Made by a program: the position numbers and the translations under genes | Origin: Protopterus annectens | Taxonomy: Eukaryota; Chordata; Ceratodontiformes; Protopteridae | Assembly (NCBI RefSeq): GCF_019279795.1 | Contig: NC_056729.1 | Location: 1,860,394,352 to 1,860,458,351, forward strand | Length of the DNA stretch: 64,000 nt | Direction of reading: 5' to 3' | The notes under the pieces: generated by a model | Told to the model about the DNA's origin: nothing | Database searches by the model: none | The model's input: only the letters and a program-made list of their open reading frames with translations | Shown here: piece after piece, positions 1 to 10,660 of the stretch | How positions within the stretch are numbered: position 1 is the first letter of the stretch | Layout of the letters: each line of letters opens with the position of its first letter

Positions 1-157
1 TTACTTGGTGACTTGCAAAAGTTGATTTGGTGTTTTCTACAGTTTTCATACCTGGTTCGCTCATTTGGACTTTCTCAGTTATTTGTGGCTTTTGTGTGAA
101 AAAGTAGTTGCTTAACAGCAAACTCATGCATATTTTCCAAATACTGTATGTATATAG

Positions 158-193
<36 letters not shown>

Positions 194-197
194 ACGC

Positions 198-246
<49 letters not shown>
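158..246. repeat. (AC)n microsatellite with CACACG interruptions
   Basis: This is an uninterrupted run of AC dinucleotides, with a block of CACACG hexamers near its left third (about 180-205). The His-Thr open frames across it are a by-product of the dinucleotide repeat and are not genes. Confidence 0.98.
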
Positions 247-247
<1 letters not shown>

Positions 248-2154
248 CTACCTCTCTATCTATACATCTATTTATATATGTATATCACATACCATTTTTA
301 AATCAAATTTCATTTCTATCCCTTTGTAAGTCATTTCTGTTTTCTGTAATAACTCAGATCATATCCACTACTAATCACATGAACCCTTCTCTTTTTAACA
401 GATTAGGGAAGTTCCAGTGGCTCATTTTTTAAATTACTACCCCCCATCTTTGTTCTAGTTTTATTGGTGCATGATCTGATATAGTTATTAGACAGGTCTT
501 AAAGCTTTAAATAACATTCTCCTGATAAGTATAATGTGTATCCCATCTAGGCAAGTTATTGTACTCTGAGGAAGAATATGTACATTTTTTTTCTGAACCC
601 CTGCTACTAAATTCAGATCTTCCATGCCAAATATTCTCATATATCTCTTCAAGATTAACATATTTTATTATATTTTTCCCTTCTGTGGCCCATTGATATG
701 TACTCTCTATTGCAAATCAGGTTCTAGTAATTATCCATAACATAACATTCCCTACTGAAAGCTTATTATTTCTAACAAAATTGCCCAAAGATCCAAAAAG
801 TAGTTTTAGGTGGATTATAAATACATGTCATTATATTCTTCCCCTCTGCCAGTAACTCCTTACTAACACAAATCGTCCATTATTCCCTTTTTTCATCTAT
901 CAGTAATGTAGCCTCTCTCACAATCAGCATCCTTACTCCCCTTTTCCACTGTCCCTAAAACTCTTCTAAATATTGATCCTGAAATCCTTTCTCTGTCAAA
1001 TTCACACTTTCGTTTCTATTCAAATGCATATCCTGTACATTGCTATGTGTGTTCTACACCTCTTAATATAATTTAGCACTATCTACTTTGTGTTTATACC
1101 TAAAAGATCATTTACATTTCATCTCAGTATTGACAAAAGAGCCATTCTGATAAAATTTCTTTTTAATATATGTTTCAGATTATAGCTTACATGCATACAC
1201 TAATGTATAACAGGCTGATCATATACATAATTGCTTCTTTTCATCTCTATTTGGACCTATGTCATATTTCACCAGACTTTTGTCTTCAGTAAAAATACTC
1301 AGACAAAAAATGCATTTTAAACCAGCAAAAAAATTTTAACTTTTGAACTACAGCCTTTGAGGGGAATACAGAGGAACATACACACCCTTAGGAGAAGTCA
1401 TTTCATGAACTTATGTCTGTGGTTCTGCATGTCAGCCATTGGAGAAGAAAATAAGGCCAAAATATGAAAAAAATCCTGATGGCCCCCTGTGATCTGCTGT
1501 TATTGCTTGGGGGATGAATAGGGTGATTGATTGTGGGTGGATAGATAGCTGGCAAGTATTATAGTATAAAAAGGTATTTTTTTATTTTATTTTTTAACTG
1601 GTGAGTGAACTGGTTTACTGACTGTTTTCAGTTACAACCTGGGAAGAAACAAGAGAAACAACTTATAAATTATAGAAATTAAATAAAAAATATCAGCAAC
1701 AAGTCATGTAGCAATAAAAATAAAAGTCTTATATAATGAAAAACAAATTGGAGTTATCAGTTTTGTAAATTAACAGAAAGCATCTTCTTTTGCAAGTTAA
1801 CTGGGGAAGAGAAATGTATGCAGGAGAGTGCATGCTAGAATCATGACAGAGACTGTCTAGCCAGTACACTTGGCATTATTTTTTGAGGTGAACCTTTAAA
1901 GTCTTTCTAAATTCCAATACAGACTGATTATTTTTCACATCTGTAGGTAGTTACTACCTGGTGGCAGGACCGATCCCTGAGAAGGCTCTTTAACCTATCA
2001 CTGTTTTGAAGGCAGGTATAATACTATCTTCTTGAGTATGCCTCTGGGAGTTATTCTGTTCCCTAATAAGTAGTTTACATCTCAATTGTGGGCAGTAACT
2101 TAATTTTAAGATTTTTAAAAGGAGGGAGCTAAGGAGTGTCATAGAAAGAAATGA
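247..2154. other. AT-rich sequence, nothing recognised
   Basis: This stretch is AT-rich and has short open frames only. I see no transposon protein motif, tRNA-like box, tandem repeat or convincing exon in it. It may hold very old repeat remnants that need a library search. Confidence 0.6.
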
Positions 2155-2335
2155 TATATTTTTTTTACTTTAGATACATTCATACATAGTTGCTAGGCTT
2201 GCAGTCCAGGAAATCATTGATGAGCCTATCCCAAATCTCCAGTTGTCCCCGATCACTTTCTGGCTAAGTGACTTGCTCAAGGTCAAACAGTAGGCAATTG
2301 AAGGCTTAGGGAGTTAAATTATGTACCACAGGAAC
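2155..2335 (+). mobile_element. Possible MIR/CORE-SINE-like fragment
   Basis: Around 2,262-2,300 the text AGTGACTTGCTCAAGGTCA, followed by a cagtagg-like stretch, resembles the conserved central part of MIR/CORE-type SINEs as I remember them. No tRNA head or tail is visible, so this would be an old, truncated copy. The resemblance is short and could be chance. Confidence 0.3.
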
Positions 2336-2854
2336 TAGTTCATTAACAGTGCCCAGCCTTAACCGTCTGTGCCAGCTGCCACATATTGCTGAAATTATGA
2401 TGGTATATTTCAAATATTGTAATATGGATTTCGTATATTATAAAACAAATGAAACACGTGCATTTCTACAACATGTACTCTTTATTTTGGTGATAAAGTC
2501 AAATAGACATTTTTGTATTGCTTTGATATGTATGATTTGTGCTACAAAATCTCATGTTTCAATAAGCATTGTCCCTCTCTGGGCATCTTTAAAGGTAGTC
2601 ATCATACTCTCTCCCACCCTGTGTTATTTTACTCTGCCATTTCTGAGATTACCTTTACTTGGGGAAAAAGCACATATATGCACAAAAACAAGTATTTGCC
2701 TTTCTCCTTCTTTCTTAAGCAAATTCAGAGGAAAGCACGTTTAACACACAGCTCCAAACTGGCCAGTTCTTTGTGCCTTGGCAGAAGAAGCGGCTCTTGT
2801 TTTACTTCTGTTACTTAATCTTTCTCTTCTTATTTTGATATAAGCACAGCAGAA
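2336..2854. other. No gene seen
   Basis: Two overlapping open frames of about 100-130 codons start here, but they show no domain, no compositional bias and no family resemblance. I treat the stretch as non-coding. Confidence 0.55.
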
Positions 2855-3375
2855 CTGCCAGATCAGTAAGATCACAAAGAGGATTACTGGCCTCGTACAG
2901 ATGCCCTACACTGACCGTCTCAAAAAACTCCAGCTTTACTCCATAGCATATCACCTACTCCAAGGTGATCTCTGCCTAACATATAAAGCTATGTCAAACC
3001 CAGAGCTGTTGGACATGCTACACCTAAAGAAATCCCAATCCCTCCGAGCTACATGCTCTAGGGACCTAAACCTTGTCACCATAATAAACAGGACATGCTG
3101 GAGGGATAGATTCCTGTCCCAGAGACTTCCCATACTCTGGAACAGGCTACCCATCTATGTCAAGCAAAGTTCTTCATTAGCACTCTTCAAGAAAAATCTT
3201 TATGAGTGGATGGGAAATAGGAAATACACCCCGAGGATCACTTCTGTGTCTCTGCTCAACAGTGGCACAGGAGAATAACTTTCTTGGGTGGCGTAAGCCA
3301 GGGAACCTTGTTGGCTAGGCTTAAGTAGGCCCTTGGGCCGATAGCCTAGTACCTACCTATGAACCTATGTTGCCT
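2855..3375 (+). mobile_element. 5'-truncated CR1-like LINE, 3' end
   Basis: This copy matches the C-terminal part of ORF2 and the 3' tail of the fuller LINE at 20,042-24,080. Shared features are the LCLTYKAMSNP motif, a conserved NRTCWRDRF block, the gtaagcca start of the 3' UTR, the gcctagta motif and a tail made of CCTATGAA-type octamers (about 3,345-3,367). Short octamer tails of this kind are typical of the CR1 clade. The 5' end is lost at about 2,855, as expected from incomplete reverse transcription. Confidence 0.85.
2901..3278 (+). pseudogene. CR1-like ORF2 C-terminal fragment
   Basis: The frame encodes only the region downstream of the reverse transcriptase of a CR1-like ORF2. Visible blocks in order are LYSIAYHLLQGDLCLTYK (about residues 12-29), LRATCSRDLNLVTIINRTC (about 48-66) and the WRDRFLSQRLPILWNRLP block (about 67-84). 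The stop lies at the same place as in the copy at 20,042-24,080, so the C-terminus is original. The ATG is internal to the ancestral protein and is not a true start. No catalytic domain remains, so the fragment is inert. Interestingly, this copy is unbroken where the fuller copy carries a frameshift. Confidence 0.85.
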
Positions 3376-4968
3376 AAAATAGAACTTCATATATTTATTT
3401 ATACGCAGTAATTTTTTTAGATTTATTTTATCAACATATTTTTCAGCAGACAGTATCAATAAAATTCATAACAGACCAACAAAACAAGTATACAAGAAAG
3501 GGAAAGAGACTGGCAATAATATGTCTGATACACCAACAGCTAAATATTTTTACAAACAGTAGTGCTGTGAACAGAGAGTTGCATACATCTATAAAATAAT
3601 TTCCCCACATACTCTTCTAATCAACCCAATCAACAAACAGTTTCTTAAACTTACTTAGCTTTCATATGGCAGGAGTATTTCTAATGATAGTTATAAAATG
3701 ATTAACAAACGTTCTACAATGCTAACTACAGATATTCAAGATATACTATGTGATAACTGATGAAAGTGTTAATACTTATGACCTGCAGTCCATCATATCT
3801 TTCCCAAATACACTGAGCAAGAGCTGAAGTCACTCCAGACAAAAACTATATATAACACAAATCATTCAACTTATTATTCAAAAACTCCCATAAAAGTATC
3901 CCTACCTTATAGCTCCAAATACATGTAGTACATAGAGTGTTACAATTGCACTTCATATTCAGGAGAAAGACAAATTTGTTAAGCAACTTTTAGTCCTATT
4001 AAATTCTAGTATCATTCTAGAATATCAAAAGCTACTACCAGAGAATAATGATAGGAAGTCTGAACAACTTTAAAGCTATTATGCATTCCAGACTACCACA
4101 TTATCTGTCTTGTATATGGAGGCAGTTAAAGCTCCATTTCATGTAAAAAAAAATATCCTGTCAGCACTTACATATTTTTAGATTGTTGAAAGGTTTAAAA
4201 CAGTTAAATCTCTATGACTTGAAACAATGATGATGATTGAAAAATCATAACCAATATTCTCAAAATTTATATTAACATTCACTTCTTAAATTTCACTTCA
4301 TTCTGCTCTCAAATTGAATGGCTTGACATCCATTTCTGGAACATATAATAATTTGGTTCTTATCAGGTACTCAATCTTAATCTTTTATATAAAGTATCAC
4401 AGATATATCCCAAAGTAATAGCCTCTTCTGTGTTCTCCACATAAAGAAGTCTCCTCACCTTTATATTCCCTAGCTATACTGTTGCCTTTTTATGGTATAG
4501 ATTTAGGGCTGTGAGCATGGTGAAGATGCAAATGAGGTGTGAGCTCATTAGAATTGTTGAATCCCAAATACTTGGCTCTGTGTATCAGATGTAAACATAA
4601 TACAGGCACTCCCTCAGTGTCGGTCGCTAATGGATTGCAAATGTGAATGATTATTAGTAGTGAGAAAGAAAATTAGCAAAAATGCAGACTGCCCAACCTC
4701 CAGTGGGTTTGTCAGGTTAGATTTACAAAATAATTTTATCAAGGTTGGAAATGTAAGTAAGTATCACAAAATTCACAGGTTCTGTTCATTAACATCCAAC
4801 CTCCCCTTCATTTGTTGACACCTGTATATTATTGCCATTTTCCTGGTAATATCCTCACACATTTTAAGGACAATGATATAGAATGCCTTACAGACTGCAT
4901 GTCTCAGATTACTGGTCAGATAAGATAAGAATTAACAACAAACACAGAGAAGTAAGGCAGAACTATAT
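3376..4968. other. AT-rich sequence, nothing recognised
   Basis: No open frame of note, no tandem repeat and no recognised transposon motif appears between the LINE fragment and the left end of the DIRS element. Confidence 0.6.
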
Positions 4969-5126
4969 ATCTGAAGTAGGAGATTCATTTGTCTGCAACC
5001 TGTGGGTTATGGATCCGATATCGGATCCGAACCGGCATGGTTTTCCAGCTATGGATCCGAGCTCTCAGCTCCTCCCCTCACCCATAATGCCCTGCTCTCC
5101 CTACATGACCTCAGATCTAGTTTGCC
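4969..5126 (+). repeat. DIRS left inverted terminal repeat
   Basis: From ATTCATTTGTCTGCAACC (4,983) to AGTTTGCC (5,126) this is the near-perfect reverse complement of 10,838-10,981. The outermost ~14 bases differ from the right end, as is usual for DIRS. It contains a perfect 18-bp palindrome, GGATCCGATATCGGATCC, at 5,011-5,028. Confidence 0.95.
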
Positions 5127-5426
5127 GCGCTGGTAACCAGGTCTTGGATTTTGAGCTCTTCAGCTAAGTGAATTTTTCTACTTAAAGATAGCTTTATTTT
5201 GAGTAGTTTTTGTCATATTTGAATGATTGTGTTAGGTTCCCCTTTATAATTTGATATTTTCAGCTTAAAATTTGTATTTTTAATATAACATTTAGTTTAT
5301 ACCCTCCCCTCGCTGGTCGGAGTTTTGTGTGAGTGTGTTGTGTGGGGCCTTGTGTTTATACTAGTTTATTACTAGTCTCTGTCTTTATTTTTTTTTTCTT
5401 GTTTAAAAAAAAAAAAGACTTTAATT
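5127..5426 (+). other. DIRS 5' leader between left ITR and gag
   Basis: This is untranslated sequence leading into the first gag ATG at 5,427. It ends in a T-rich run followed by an A12 run (about 5,388-5,416) just upstream of the start. The promoter of the element should lie here or in the ITR, but I see no clear TATA or initiator motif to name. Confidence 0.6.
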
Positions 5427-6188
5427 ATGTCTGATATGGCCCCTAAGGCAATTTTCTCGAAATGCTCCAAGTGTGGCCATAAGCTTTCCCTTGCTGATGG
5501 CCACACTTGGTGCGTTCGATACCTTGGGGTTGATCACCTCACTTCTGGATGTTCCATTTGTGCAGGGTTCAACCCCAGGGCATTGAAGGAGCGGAGGTCG
5601 AAGCTGGTCATGGCGGGACTTTTGCCCCCAGACTTGGCTTCGGCTACCGCTCCTTCGGGGGGTACCGTATCTATGGCTCCCTCCTCTCCGGCTCCCCCTC
5701 CTCCACCTGGGACTCAACCTCCCTCTAGTGGTTTGGAGGAGAGGGAAGCAAGAAAGAAGGACCGGAGGGACAAGCACCATAAGCGGCGGGCTGAGACCTC
5801 TGTCTCGGCCCCGCCTGCCAAGCGGGCTTCTCCTCCGGCCTCCTTGTCTGCTGGTTCTCCCCCTCCTCGGCTCCGGTCACCTGTGTGCTTCTCTCCGGGA
5901 CCTGAGGAGGAAGAGACCCGATCTCCGTCGAGGCTATCGAAAAGGCACTCAAGGCCTACCTCGGTAGCCTCGTCGAGATCCACGTACAGTTTATCTGATG
6001 CTGATCTGGACCGGATGATGAGAAGGTTCATCCAGGCCCAGATGCAGATGGGAGTGCTCTTGCCTCCCCCCCTTCTAGGGGGGAGCTCGACCCCTTTCTT
6101 TAAACCTATTGCTCCTTCTCCGACCTGCTACCCGGGTTCGGAGCAGTTGGAGCCGAGCAGCCGAGCCAGGGTGGGTCGGCGCCGATAG
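5427..6188 (+). CDS. DIRS gag-like protein, N-terminal part
   Basis: 253 codons. The N-terminus has paired cysteines and histidines: C-x2-C at about residues 12-15, a CVRYLGVDH block at about 29-37, then CSICAGFNPRALKER at about 44-58. This arrangement resembles the N-terminal region of vertebrate DIRS gag proteins. It is followed by a long proline/serine/arginine-rich stretch without predicted fold. The ATG at 5,427 follows the A-run of the leader, and I take it as the real start. The frame stops at 6,186 in a GGATCC-rich stretch. The rest of gag continues in another frame from about 6,422, so this copy is broken in the linker. The expected role is a nucleic-acid-binding structural protein of the retroelement particle. 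Confidence 0.75.
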   Translation: MSDMAPKAIFSKCSKCGHKLSLADGHTWCVRYLGVDHLTSGCSICAGFNPRALKERRSKLVMAGLLPPDLASATAPSGGTVSMAPSSPAPPPPPGTQPPSSGLEEREARKKDRRDKHHKRRAETSVSAPPAKRASPPASLSAGSPPPRLRSPVCFSPGPEEEETRSPSRLSKRHSRPTSVASSRSTYSLSDADLDRMMRRFIQAQMQMGVLLPPPLLGGSSTPFFKPIAPSPTCYPGSEQLEPSSRARVGRRR

Positions 6189-6595
6189 TACTGGGTACCG
6201 GATCCGACCCTGCCCTCGAGTGCTTCGGATCTGACCTCTCGGAGCCTGGATCCGAGCTTCGGGTCCGGGGGGATCAGTGCTCCATCGGCGCCGTCGGTGT
6301 CGGAGCGCACTGTCCCCTCGGATCCGAGTGCTTCGTGCCGGCTCCGATCCACTCTTCGGATCCTAGGGGAGCCGATTGTCAGATCCTTTGGTCGAGGTCG
6401 GCTCCTCGGCTTTTGATGTAGTGGAGAGGGCCCTGTTGAGGGTTTCCGGACCCCGGCACTTGCTTCGCCCGTCCCACGCTCCATCTGCACTGGGCCAGGC
6501 TTCCACCATCCGGCCACTGGGACAGCCCGCTTTGCCCCAAGTTGTTCCTTTGGAACATGACACCGCTGCGAGGAGTCCTCTGACAGCCCCGGAGG

Positions 6596-7693
6596 ATGCC
6601 CTCGCAAGCATACGTGCAAAGGAGGCACATAGACTCCCCCGAGTCTCTCACTGAAGACACGGATTTGGAGGAAGGGGAAGGCTCCCCAAGATCACCCCCC
6701 GAGGATGTCTCCTTTGGAGACATCATGGAAATGCTTCGCATAAGGGGGGGGTGGTCTGCCCCCAAGTCTTCCTCGGACGAGTCCGTGTTCTTGGAGGCAT
6801 TTGAAGCAGGCCCGTCTACCTCTTGGGTGTCCCCTCCTGCCGACCCCCTGGTGGACCTGATTATCACCAGGGCATGGAAGGAACCGGACACCATGGAGCC
6901 AATCCCAAAAAGGCCAGACCATATACTTAGTCCCCCGGCTGACCGTGCCCACTGGTGTAAGGGGCCTCCGGTAGATGCCATGTTGACGGCGGCAGCCACC
7001 AAGAGGGAACTTGCTCAGGAGAGCCCCTCAGTCCATCCCCCGAGCAAGGAGTCTCGGATGATGGACCGCTTGGGGAAGCGGTTGTTTAGTTCAGCGACCT
7101 TTTCAGTGAGGGCGCTGAACTACCTGGCACATGTGATTAGGATGCAGCGCGATCTCATCAAGGAATACGCTGCATCCCCCCCAGAGTCCATGTCGGAGGA
7201 GGACAAATCATTGCACTCCACCCGTATGGCCAATCTCAGGTCCGTGACTAACACCTCTATGCGGTTACTTTCCCATGCTATGGAAGGAGCCGCTAGAGCC
7301 GCAGGGGCAGGCCTAGTTACTAGACGTCAGGCCTGGCTCCGTCATTGCGATTTCACGGAGCCCTTCAAGGCGTCATTCGCGAACGCTCCCTTCGATGGTT
7401 CTGCCCTCTTTGGCAAAACTGTTCGCAAATCTTTAACCCAGAGCGAGAAGGATGGGAAGACGCTGTCTGCCATCGGAATCCGCTTCTCTGTGCCTCAGAG
7501 GCCCTATTCTAGGAACCAAAAGGGCCAGAAGAAGATGTGGTTCCAGAAGTCGCAGCAGTCCCAACACACTCCGGACAACCAGTCCTTCCGTGGCAGAGGA
7601 GGACAGGGAGGGCGCCGCCCCAGGGGCAGAGGGGCTCCCAGGAACTTCGGGTCCAGAGAACCTTTCTTTGAATGGCCCGCGCAGCAGCCCTGA
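6596..7693 (+). CDS. DIRS gag-like protein, C-terminal part
   Basis: 365 codons. The frame is open from after an in-frame TAG at 6,419-6,421, and the ATG at 6,596 is only the first methionine and not an assured start. It begins with an acidic stretch, then a largely helical region (about residues 150-290, including FSVRALNYLAHVIRMQRDL). It ends in a basic Gln/Arg/Gly-rich tail (about 325-350, RGRGGQGGRRPRGRG) suited to RNA binding. Domain order and position directly before RT match DIRS gag. The reading frame differs from the upstream gag piece, which shows indel damage between 6,188 and 6,422. The 3' end overlaps the start of the RT-bearing frame by about 240 bases, an arrangement seen in many retroelements. 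Confidence 0.75.
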   Translation: MPSQAYVQRRHIDSPESLTEDTDLEEGEGSPRSPPEDVSFGDIMEMLRIRGGWSAPKSSSDESVFLEAFEAGPSTSWVSPPADPLVDLIITRAWKEPDTMEPIPKRPDHILSPPADRAHWCKGPPVDAMLTAAATKRELAQESPSVHPPSKESRMMDRLGKRLFSSATFSVRALNYLAHVIRMQRDLIKEYAASPPESMSEEDKSLHSTRMANLRSVTNTSMRLLSHAMEGAARAAGAGLVTRRQAWLRHCDFTEPFKASFANAPFDGSALFGKTVRKSLTQSEKDGKTLSAIGIRFSVPQRPYSRNQKGQKKMWFQKSQQSQHTPDNQSFRGRGGQGGRRPRGRGAPRNFGSREPFFEWPAQQP

Positions 7694-8835
7694 AGGGTTG
7701 CCCGGCTGCTCCACTCTGGAGGCAGTCGGGGGACGTTTTTCGGAGCACCTAGCGGCATGGGAGTCCATAACATCAGACCGCTGGGTCCTCCGCATCATAT
7801 CCAGAGGATACCTCATCCCATTTCATCACATTCCAAAATTGAAGTCCCTCCCCGACGTTCCACCCGATCAGTGGGAGGCTGCTTTAGCAGAAATTGGCCA
7901 TCTGCTAAAGAAAAGTGCCATCCAGCCCGTCCCCCCAGACCAGATCGGATCAGGTTTCTACTCCAGGTTCTTTTTAGTGCCAAAAAAGACGGGGGATCTA
8001 AGACCAATATTAGACCTTTCACTCTTGAACCTGGCAGTTCCCAAGGAGAAATTCCGAATGGTTACCTTACAGTCCATTCTCCCCCTTCTGGGAGAAAATC
8101 ACTGGATGTGCTCTATAGACCTCAAGGATGCGTACTACCATATCCTAATGGACAGACGCTCCAGGAGGTTTCTCCACTTCCAGCTGGGAGCCAGTCACTA
8201 CCAATTCCGGGTCCTTCCCTTTGGTCTCACCACAGCCCCCAGGGTGTTCACCAAAGTATTAGCAGTGGTAGTGGCCCACCTGAGGCTTCAGGGGGTACAG
8301 GTCTTCCCTTACCTGGACGACTGGCTCCTCACCGCCCCAACAAGGCATCTACTGTTATTGGCGCGAGATTCCTTTCTCCATCTAGCTCCCTGTCTGGGCA
8401 TCACAATAAATGCAGAAAAGTCCAACCTAGCCCCTACGCAGTTCATAGATTTTATAGGTGCCAGGTTAGACACGAGACAGTTAAGAGCCTTCCTCACTGT
8501 GGACAGAATTCAGAATCTGCAGCTCCAGGTGCAGGCCATCCTCCACTCCAGCTCAGTTCCGGCGGAGTTGGTCCTGAGGGCTCTAGGGTCCATGGCAGCA
8601 GTGATAGCTCTTCTTCCTCTCGCCAGATTCAATATGCGGGTCCTTCAATGGACACTCCTAGTTCAGTGGTCTTATCTTGCTCTTCCTATGCATCATCCCA
8701 TTGCGATCAGCAAGGCTTGCAAGCGGTCCCTCCTGTGGTGTCTTCACTCACAACATCTCCACGGAGGCCGCTCCTTTTGTGCTTCTCCCCCTCTCACCAC
8801 GGTGACCATGGACACCTCCCGCCTTGAGTGGGGGG
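7452..8835 (+). CDS. DIRS reverse transcriptase
   Basis: RT core. Motifs in order are SRFFLVPKKTGDLRPILDL (about 7,965-8,021), CSIDLKDAYYHILM with the first catalytic Asp (about 8,109), FRVLPFGLTTAPRVF, and YLDDWLL with the catalytic Asp pair at 8,316-8,321. The RT copies element RNA into DNA during retrotransposition. The first ~110 codons from the ATG at 7,452 overlap gag in another frame and have low-complexity composition, so the true start is unclear. The same frame stays open to 10,625, but the homologous protein leaves it at the 9-G run (8,828-8,836), where RNase H continues in frame +1. I therefore end the RT call there. Either an indel in the G run or programmed slippage could explain this. 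Confidence 0.9.
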
Positions 8836-9441
8836 GGGCATTTTGTAGGCCGGACCGTCCAAGGCACGTGGAACGATTCAGAGACCTTACTGCATATCAA
8901 TGTTCTAGAGATGAGAGCAGTGCTCTTGGCGTTGCAAGCACTACAGGTCTTTCTCCCTTTGGGAACTATTGCAATTCAGTCGGACAACATGTCTGTCGTC
9001 TGGTATATCAACAAACAGGGGGGAACCAGGTCTTACCCTCTTTGTCGAGAAGCCATGAGAGTGTGGGAATGGGCAATCTCCACCAACCGCTTTCTCATCG
9101 CAACGCATATTCCGGGTTGGTCCAACATCCTTGCGGACAAACTCAGTTGCACCATTCTCTCCCCTTACGAGTGGTCTCTCAATGCACAGGTAGCGAAACG
9201 CATCTTCGCACGGTGGGGAACTCCTTGTTGCGATCTCTTTGCGTCTCCCTCAAACACCAAGTGCGACAGTTTTTTCGCTCTAATTCCTCCTCCCGGAGAT
9301 ACCCCAAGAGATGCTCTGGTGCATGCTTGGCCCCCCGGTCTTCTTTATGCTTACCCCCCTTTGCCTCTGATGCTCCAAGTTCTTCAGAAAGCCTCTCGGT
9401 TGGGGTGCAGAATGATTCTCATTGCCCCATACTGGCCTTGA
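8824..9441 (+). CDS. DIRS RNase H plus DAM-like methyltransferase domain
   Basis: This frame continues the RT polypeptide after the 9-G run. RNase H features: INVLEMRAVLLALQ (Glu), QSDNMSVVWYINKQGGT (Asp, about 8,975) and HIPGWSNILADKLS (about 9,103, with the late Asp). RNase H removes RNA from the RNA:DNA hybrid. A second region follows from about 9,160, with DLFASPSNTK (9,232), a YAYPP motif in the place of NPPY-like motif IV, and ILIAPYWP. This matches the phage DAM-like N6-adenine methyltransferase region found in DIRS elements, whose role is unknown. The frame stops at 9,439-9,441 with TGA. Related elements carry Arg here, so a CGA-to-TGA change is likely, and similar-looking sequence continues in frame beyond it. 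The ATG at 8,824 is incidental. Confidence 0.85.
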   Translation: MSGGGHFVGRTVQGTWNDSETLLHINVLEMRAVLLALQALQVFLPLGTIAIQSDNMSVVWYINKQGGTRSYPLCREAMRVWEWAISTNRFLIATHIPGWSNILADKLSCTILSPYEWSLNAQVAKRIFARWGTPCCDLFASPSNTKCDSFFALIPPPGDTPRDALVHAWPPGLLYAYPPLPLMLQVLQKASRLGCRMILIAPYWP

Positions 9442-9599
9442 CAGATCTGGTTCCCTTTCCTAAGGTCTCACTCGGTGAATCCTCCTTGGATTCTAGATCC
9501 CATTCCGGATCTGATATCTCACCCATCCCATCTATCAACCCCGAATCTGGACAACCTGAAGCTGACTGCTTGGCTGCTCCAGTTCCACTCCTAATCAGG

Positions 9600-10625
9600 A
9601 CTCCTGGTATTTCATCTCCAGTTAAGGCCATCCTGGTAGCAGCCCATAAACCATCTACCAGGAAAGTTTACCGCAGCAAGTGGAAACGATTCTCCATTTG
9701 GGCGGAGCGGCAAGGTCTAGACCCCTTCACAGTTCCCCTTCCTCAGGTGCTTGACTTCCTAACCACTCTTTTTAACGATGGTGCCAGCAGTTCTACGGTC
9801 AAAGTGCAACTTGCGGCAATTTCTCACTATCATATTGGTCAAGACTCCAGTCCTCTGATGTCTGCCAAATTGTGTAAGATTTTTCTAAAAGGTACTTTTC
9901 TCCTCAGACCCCCTGTGAAGCAAGTGGTTCCTCCTTGGGACCTATCATTAGTTCTTCAGGCCTTGACCGCTCCCCCCTTTGAACCTGCGGCTACGGTGGA
10001 TTCAAAATTTTTATCTTTCAAGACGGCCTTCTTAGTAGCCATTACCTCGGCCAAAAGAGTTTCAGAACTTCAAGCCTTATCCGTTAAGCCTCCTTACTTG
10101 GTCTTTCATCCGGACCGTGTATACCTCAGGACCAACCCGTCCTTTCTTCCTAAGGTAGCTTCTGAAGCAAATATTAATCAATCCATTAACCTCCCTGTTT
10201 TCTTTCCTAAATATCAAAACAAAGGTGAATACAAGCTACATTCCTTAGATGTTCACAGGCAACTTAGATTTTATCTGAACAGGACAGCTGGTCATAGGCA
10301 ATCCGACCAGTTGTTTATTTCCTTTGCTAAATTCAATTTGGGTAAACCAATTTCCAAAGTCTCCTTATCACGCTGGATTTCGCAGTGCATCTTATTGGCT
10401 TATCAAGCTTCTGGAAGGCCCTTTTGGACCGAAGGAATGCATGCCCATTCAACCCGGTCAGTTTCTACTTCAGCGGCCTTTAAAGCTAGGATTCCTCTGG
10501 ATGACATTTGTTCAGCAGCCACTTGGGCTTCATCTCATACCTTTATTTCCCACTACAAGTTGGATATTACATCTAGAGGTAGAGCATCCTTTGGCTCCGC
10601 GGTGCTCCGGAATATCCTTCCATGA
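9600..10625 (+). CDS. DIRS tyrosine recombinase
   Basis: The recombinase uses a nucleophilic tyrosine to integrate the circular DNA form into the genome. It has an N-terminal SAM-like DNA-binding region (about 9,620-9,880, with KPSTRKVYRSKWKRFSIWA), and then the catalytic domain. Visible catalytic residues are the first Arg in AKRVSEL (10,057), His and Arg of HSTR (10,446 and 10,455), and the Tyr of FISHYKLD (10,554). All expected residues appear to be present. The stop is at 10,623, just before the internal complementary region. The frame is continuous with the RT frame upstream, but the intervening 620 bases are the out-of-frame reading of RNase H/methyltransferase. In an intact element this was most likely a separate, overlapping ORF. 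The true start is uncertain. Confidence 0.9.
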   Translation, partial: TPGISSPVKAILVAAHKPSTRKVYRSKWKRFSIWAERQGLDPFTVPLPQVLDFLTTLFNDGASSSTVKVQLAAISHYHIGQDSSPLMSAKLCKIFLKGTFLLRPPVKQVVPPWDLSLVLQALTAPPFEPAATVDSKFLSFKTAFLVAITSAKRVSELQALSVKPPYLVFHPDRVYLRTNPSFLPKVASEANINQSINLPVFFPKYQNKGEYKLHSLDVHRQLRFYLNRTAGHRQSDQLFISFAKFNLGKPISKVSLSRWISQCILLAYQASGRPFWTEGMHAHSTRSVSTSAAFKARIPLDDICSAATWASSHTFISHYKLDITSRGRASFGSAVLRNILP

Positions 10626-10660
10626 TGGCCGCCCAAGATTCAGGTAGCTGGGGACTCTGT

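Noticed and set aside
158..246. His/Thr-rich open frames over the AC tracts, also at 15,073-15,137 and 57,947-58,005
   Set aside because: They are pure dinucleotide translation with no supporting sequence on either side.
7433..7816. Minus-strand and third-frame open frames over the GC-rich DIRS coding region
   Set aside because: They overlap gag and RT frames with clear homology, and arise from the low stop frequency of GC-rich sequence.
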